From assembly GCA_002839415.1 (NCBI GenBank), contig PGXZ01000002.1:29199-93198 (forward strand): DNA of 64,000 bases, given 5' to 3'. Shown in pieces: positions 60,281 through 64,000 of the stretch. Every line of letters begins with the position of its first letter. Position 1 is the first letter of the stretch. This DNA comes from Candidatus Saccharibacteria bacterium HGW-Saccharibacteria-1 (GTDB lineage: Bacteria > Patescibacteriota > Saccharimonadia > Saccharimonadales > Saccharimonadaceae). The notes beneath the pieces are model-generated. The model had not been told where the DNA came from, made no database searches, and saw only the letters and a list, made by a program, of their open reading frames with translations. Made by a program: the position numbers and the translations under genes.

Positions 60281-61258
60281 ATGGAAGAAAAAAACGAACC
60301 AACTGATATTTTTTTGTGGGCAAATAATGTTGATGGAATTAAAAAAGAGTTAGACGTTCAGTTCTTTTTGTTCAACAAACATTACACGCCATACACAACA
60401 AGCTTTAGTAGCGAGCTAAACACTCAGATCAAGCCGCTATTTTTATTTGATTTAATCAATTTTGTAAATCTGGGAGCAGGTACTGGTTTGTCGGTTCGCG
60501 ATTTTGAACTATCTGAAAACGAAGAAAACGTTTTGTTGCGGACTGACCTCGAGAAGGTAGGTCGTGCTGAGACATTGCTGAATCTTATCGAGCATCAACG
60601 TGGCGATATTGTTGAGTTTAGTGAGCAAGAGCACGAATTCAAGCGTATAAAGGGCATTTTAGCTCGTTTTACACACAAAGATTCACCAAACAAGCCTTTT
60701 TACGTCATTAAACAGATTTCTCAGGGCAACGTTCTAAACGGCTCGACCGCTTGGGAATTTCGCGATGGACGGTTTGGCGCTTTTCAGGCCGAAGTTGGCA
60801 TGAAGGTTCCGGCTGATAACCAGGTTATGATTGTCGACAAAGATATTTTTGTCTTTAATCAGCCAAAGTTTGAGCGGTTGTTTAATTACGATTACAAAAA
60901 ACAAGCCCTAGCTGATCAAAAAGTTGCCGAGATTGAAAAGCAATTTAAGCTAAGTTTCCCAGAGGGAATGGATTTGCAATCATTGGTCCGTGAGCGTAAA
61001 AAGACGGTCAATAAACTTCAAAAAATTGAAGTTGGCGAAGTAACTCAAGAGCAGGTGATTGAATATGCTGATAGCATGCAGCTAGAGCTAATGACCGATG
61101 ACGCTGGCGCAATAATTATCATGGACGGCAACGACCTAGATGTATTTGTGAATTTGATTAACGAAGATTACATAACTAGTGAAATTACAGGCCGTCGTTA
61201 CGAGGTCAAAAGCAAGAAGTTGCTTGACGACCCAGAGGGTGAGCCACCGCGAGGTTAA
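60281..61258 (+). CDS. Probable DUF4868/KwaB-like protein
   Basis: 'NQVMIVDKDIFVFNQPKFERLFNYDYKKQALADQKVAEI' and C-terminal 'INEDYITSEITGRRYEVKSKKLL' recall the DUF4868/Kiwa KwaB family. Confidence 0.6.
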   Translation: MEEKNEPTDIFLWANNVDGIKKELDVQFFLFNKHYTPYTTSFSSELNTQIKPLFLFDLINFVNLGAGTGLSVRDFELSENEENVLLRTDLEKVGRAETLLNLIEHQRGDIVEFSEQEHEFKRIKGILARFTHKDSPNKPFYVIKQISQGNVLNGSTAWEFRDGRFGAFQAEVGMKVPADNQVMIVDKDIFVFNQPKFERLFNYDYKKQALADQKVAEIEKQFKLSFPEGMDLQSLVRERKKTVNKLQKIEVGEVTQEQVIEYADSMQLELMTDDAGAIIIMDGNDLDVFVNLINEDYITSEITGRRYEVKSKKLLDDPEGEPPRG

Positions 61259-61277
61259 ATCTCCTAATCTTTCATTT

Positions 61278-61306
61278 AAACCCCGCTAATTTGGCGGGGT
61301 TTATTT
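61278..61306 (+). terminator. Terminator
   Basis: aaaccccgc-taatttg-gcggggttt then a T-rich tract. Confidence 0.92.
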
Positions 61307-61348
61307 TATATTATTTTTATTATATAAAGATATAGCTAATCAATACTA

Positions 61349-61377
61349 TTGACAATTATCATAATATATGCTAACAT
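61349..61377 (+). promoter_or_regulatory. Promoter TTGACA-N17-TAACAT
   Basis: TTGACA 61349-61354, TAACAT 61372-61377, upstream of the 61421 CDS. Confidence 0.65.
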
Positions 61378-61420
61378 TCATGTATAAATAAAACCAAATA
61401 AAAAGGAATTAAAAAATAAT

Positions 61421-62389
61421 ATGTCTGCTGAAAAGTGTACAACAAGTAAAGAGGAATTCAGGGCCGTTGATACAAGCGACCTAGATTTTGATGATGCGGT
61501 TGAAGGATCGGGACGTAATAGTCGAGTTGCAAGGGCTGCTGACAATGTTAGGGATTTTGCTGATAATTTTGGTGATTTCGCTGAGAGCATGCACGAAAAG
61601 CGCATCGACTTCCAGAATGATCTAGTCGAGTCGATAAAGGACCGAGCTAATTTTATAAAAGAGAACGCTCAGGAAACTGGTGGTAAAGCACTTAGTTTTT
61701 TCCAGAAAGTCGGTGAAGTTAGTAAGAAGGTTGGTAAGACTATCGGGCTCGTTACGCTTGGTGCTGCTGTTATGGGCGTCGAAGCTGGTGCTAAGGTTGC
61801 AAATCATGTAAAAGAATCTGCCTCAGAGGCTTATTCGGACGGAAAGCAATTTGCTTCTGACAAGGTAGAATCTGGCAAGCAAACGATTAACAATACAGTT
61901 GAAAGTGTTAAGGGTTTTGCTGGTGATCGCAAGGCAGAGATCGTAGAAGTTATTAACGCTTGTAAAGATAAAAAAGCAGAGGCTGTTGCCCGTATTGATG
62001 CTCGTCGCCAAGCTCGAGAAGACCGAAGGACTGCAAGGGCGGAAATAAAGGCAGAGAACGCAGCTGAAAAGGCTAACCAAAAAGCAATTGAAGCTAGGGA
62101 GAAGGCTTTGGACGTCGCCCTACAGGCTAAATTCCGTATGGCTGACAGAGAAGCTCGAAGATTAAAAATAGAAGAGATTAAGGGTTCTGTCGTGGATAGT
62201 ATTAACGAAAAGAAAGATGCTATTTCTGAAAGGAAAGAAAAAATCGGCAATGGCGTTAGCAGTTTTGCCGAGTCAGCCTTAAATTTCTTTAAAAAGGCAA
62301 GGCAAACTGGTCAGGCGGCATACGAAGCAGCGACCGAAACCTGGAACTCTTACGACCAAAATAAAATAGACGATAATCCAGATTTATAA
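61421..62389 (+). CDS. Long amphipathic-helix/coiled-coil (YtxH/apolipoprotein-like) protein
   Basis: A/K/E-rich heptad-like sequence over most of its length; one Gly/Ala/Val hydrophobic segment 'GKTIGLVTLGAAVMGVEAGAKVA'. Confidence 0.7.
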   Translation: MSAEKCTTSKEEFRAVDTSDLDFDDAVEGSGRNSRVARAADNVRDFADNFGDFAESMHEKRIDFQNDLVESIKDRANFIKENAQETGGKALSFFQKVGEVSKKVGKTIGLVTLGAAVMGVEAGAKVANHVKESASEAYSDGKQFASDKVESGKQTINNTVESVKGFAGDRKAEIVEVINACKDKKAEAVARIDARRQAREDRRTARAEIKAENAAEKANQKAIEAREKALDVALQAKFRMADREARRLKIEEIKGSVVDSINEKKDAISERKEKIGNGVSSFAESALNFFKKARQTGQAAYEAATETWNSYDQNKIDDNPDL

Positions 62390-62435
62390 TTAGATAAATA
62401 GTTTATAATTAAAACAAATAAAAGGAAAAAATGAA

Positions 62436-62750
62436 ATGAACAAAAATTACACAATTACAGCAGCAGATTTAACAACAATGGGTATTAACTTAACAGATGA
62501 CAAGATGACGTCTTTGTTGGACCATCTAAACCAAGAATTGAATGAGCGAGTCGGCACGGCTTTGCTACAGGAATTGGACGACGAGCAGATTGACGAATAT
62601 AATGAATTTATTAAAACCGCCAGCGAAGATCAAGTAGGTGAATGGTTAAGTTCAAAAATACCCGAGTTTACTCAAATTATCCAAGATGAAATCGATGTTA
62701 TGCTGGGTGATGTTGCCGAAAAGGCTGAGAAGCTTGGCGAAGAAGCCTGA
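62436..62750 (+). CDS. DUF5663-like small acidic protein
   Basis: 'LTDDKMTSLLDHLNQELNERVGTALLQELDDEQIDEYNEFIKT'. Confidence 0.65.
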   Translation: MNKNYTITAADLTTMGINLTDDKMTSLLDHLNQELNERVGTALLQELDDEQIDEYNEFIKTASEDQVGEWLSSKIPEFTQIIQDEIDVMLGDVAEKAEKLGEEA

Positions 62751-62771
62751 AAATATAATTTCTAAGATAAT

Positions 62772-62803
62772 AAACAACCCCTTTATAGTAAGGGGTTGTT
62801 TTA
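62772..62803 (+). terminator. Terminator
   Basis: aaacaacccctt-tatagt-aaggggttgttt. Confidence 0.92.
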
Positions 62804-62887
62804 ATGAGGGAATCGCGTTAATTGGGTTATAATTAGTTATGCTAATGGCGCTGTTTAGTGGTGCCGATAATTACAGATAGAGATGAT

Positions 62888-63337
62888 ATGAAAGACGTAA
62901 TAATTGACGAATACATAGATTGTATCAGTGACTTGCTGAGTGAAGAAATTGTCTGGTCGATGGATGATTTGCCTCATCATGCTGATGTTAGCTGTTTAGA
63001 CCACTGTTTTAATGTGTCATTTTTAAGTTTTTCGATTTGTAAGCGGTTGGGATTTGACTATCGAGCGGCTGCTAGGGGCGGATTGTTGCACGATTTCTTT
63101 TTATATGATTGGCATGGTACGAAGTGGAGGAATGTTCATGGGATAAAACATCCTAAATTGGCATTAGCGAATGCTAGGCGATATTTTGAAATCAGCAATA
63201 AGGAAGCTTCAATAATTAAAAAACATATGTGGCCGCTAACGATCTTTCCGGCGCTTCACAAGGAAGCTTATGTGGTGATGTTGGTTGATAAATATTGTAC
63301 GATTATGGAAATATTACGGCTAAAAACTAAAAAGTAG
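62888..63337 (+). CDS. HD-domain phosphohydrolase
   Basis: 'HCFNVSFLSFSICKRLGFDYRAAARGGLLHDFFLYDW' (H...HD), later 'VDKYCTI'; ATG at 62888 preferred to the 62858 GTG. Confidence 0.85.
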   Translation: MKDVIIDEYIDCISDLLSEEIVWSMDDLPHHADVSCLDHCFNVSFLSFSICKRLGFDYRAAARGGLLHDFFLYDWHGTKWRNVHGIKHPKLALANARRYFEISNKEASIIKKHMWPLTIFPALHKEAYVVMLVDKYCTIMEILRLKTKK

Positions 63338-63387
63338 CTCTGGTTAAAAGTATCTATAAAAGCCAACATAGTTTATAATTAGTCTTA

Positions 63388-64000
63388 ATGAAACAGGGGA
63401 TGGCACTTGAGGTTATGCTTTCGGGAGAAAGTGTTTTGCTAACTGGCCCAGCGGGGGCTGGCAAGACTTTTGTGTTGAATCAATTTATTCGTCAAGCTAA
63501 GGGCGATGGAAAACATATATCTGTAACTGCGACGACGGGATTGGCGGCGACGCACCTGGGTGGGGCAACGATTCACTCGTGGAGTGGAATTGGTATAAAT
63601 GACGAGCTGTCCAGTAATTTCTTAGATTCGATGGCTAAGGGGCGACGAGAAATTATTGAAAAGACTGATGTGCTGATAATTGATGAGATTAGTATGTTGC
63701 ATGACTTTCGCCTGGATATGATTGATGAGGTTTGTCGGGCTGTCAGAATGAAAGATGTACCATTCGGTGGGATTCAACTGATTATGAGCGGCGACTTCTT
63801 TCAATTGCCACCAATTAACCGTGGTGATTCGCGGGCGGGTGGTTTTGTAGTTAATAGCGAAGTTTGGCGTGAACTTGAGCCGGTTATTTGCTATTTGGAA
63901 GAGCAGCATCGCCAAGATGACGAACAATTGCTGGATATTTTGAATGCACTTCGGGCGGGCGATTTGAGGCGACATCATGCGCAGTGTTTATTGGATCGAG
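63388..64000 (+). CDS. PIF1-like helicase/AAA ATPase, truncated by the window end
   Basis: Open frame from ATG 63388: 'SGESVLLTGPAGAGKTFVLNQFIRQAKGDGKHISVTATTGLAATHLGGATIHSWSGIG...DVLIIDEISMLHDFRLDMID...GDFFQLPPI'; absent from the ORF track because it has no stop. Confidence 0.92.
   Translation, partial: MKQGMALEVMLSGESVLLTGPAGAGKTFVLNQFIRQAKGDGKHISVTATTGLAATHLGGATIHSWSGIGINDELSSNFLDSMAKGRREIIEKTDVLIIDEISMLHDFRLDMIDEVCRAVRMKDVPFGGIQLIMSGDFFQLPPINRGDSRAGGFVVNSEVWRELEPVICYLEEQHRQDDEQLLDILNALRAGDLRRHHAQCLLDR

Noticed and set aside
60281-61258. Complete Kiwa defence system
   Set aside because: No KwaA-like four-TM gene adjacent; the neighbour is rnhA.
37120-63337. Short antisense ORFs (60-145 aa) listed opposite secA, glyS, rnhA, the 61421 gene and others
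   Set aside because: They lie fully within well-supported genes on the other strand and show no independent family or RBS signal.

Overview
This is a 64 kb chromosomal window from a low-GC, small-genome bacterium. The gene content looks like Candidatus Saccharibacteria/Patescibacteria (inferred from gene order and protein style, not from a search). It is densely packed with housekeeping genes: rplU, parA/parB, lepB, prfA/prmC, rpmE, rpsB-tsf, frr-uppS-rseP, greA, lysS, serS, raiA/hpf, secA, murD, prfB, ftsEX, ctpA, rpmA, xseAB, recO, glyS and rnhA. Between them are cell-envelope and accessory genes: a cadherin/Ig-like surface protein, a CAP protein, an LCP protein, a pilin fused to an FGE/C-lectin-like domain, tandem DUF2207 proteins, a PadR-PspC-ABC operon, a beta-helix protein and a CHAP hydrolase. 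I found no rRNA, tRNA, CRISPR array, IS element or prophage. The region that most deserves a second look is about 33.95-36.65 kb. There a TrmB-like regulator with a perfect palindrome over its promoter faces a strong promoter driving a roughly 360-nt, highly structured non-coding locus flanked by a 13-bp perfect inverted repeat. Two uncharacterised genes and two more structured non-coding regions follow before raiA, and these regions share complementary motifs. Other points of interest are a murD-murL-like pair (alternative D-Glu route), an rnhA gene next to a KwaB/DUF4868-like gene, an unlisted 28-aa lysine-rich micro-ORF, a pilin/C-lectin protein resembling a DGR target, missing genes in the tsf-frr-uppS-rseP cluster, and many apparently leaderless promoters.
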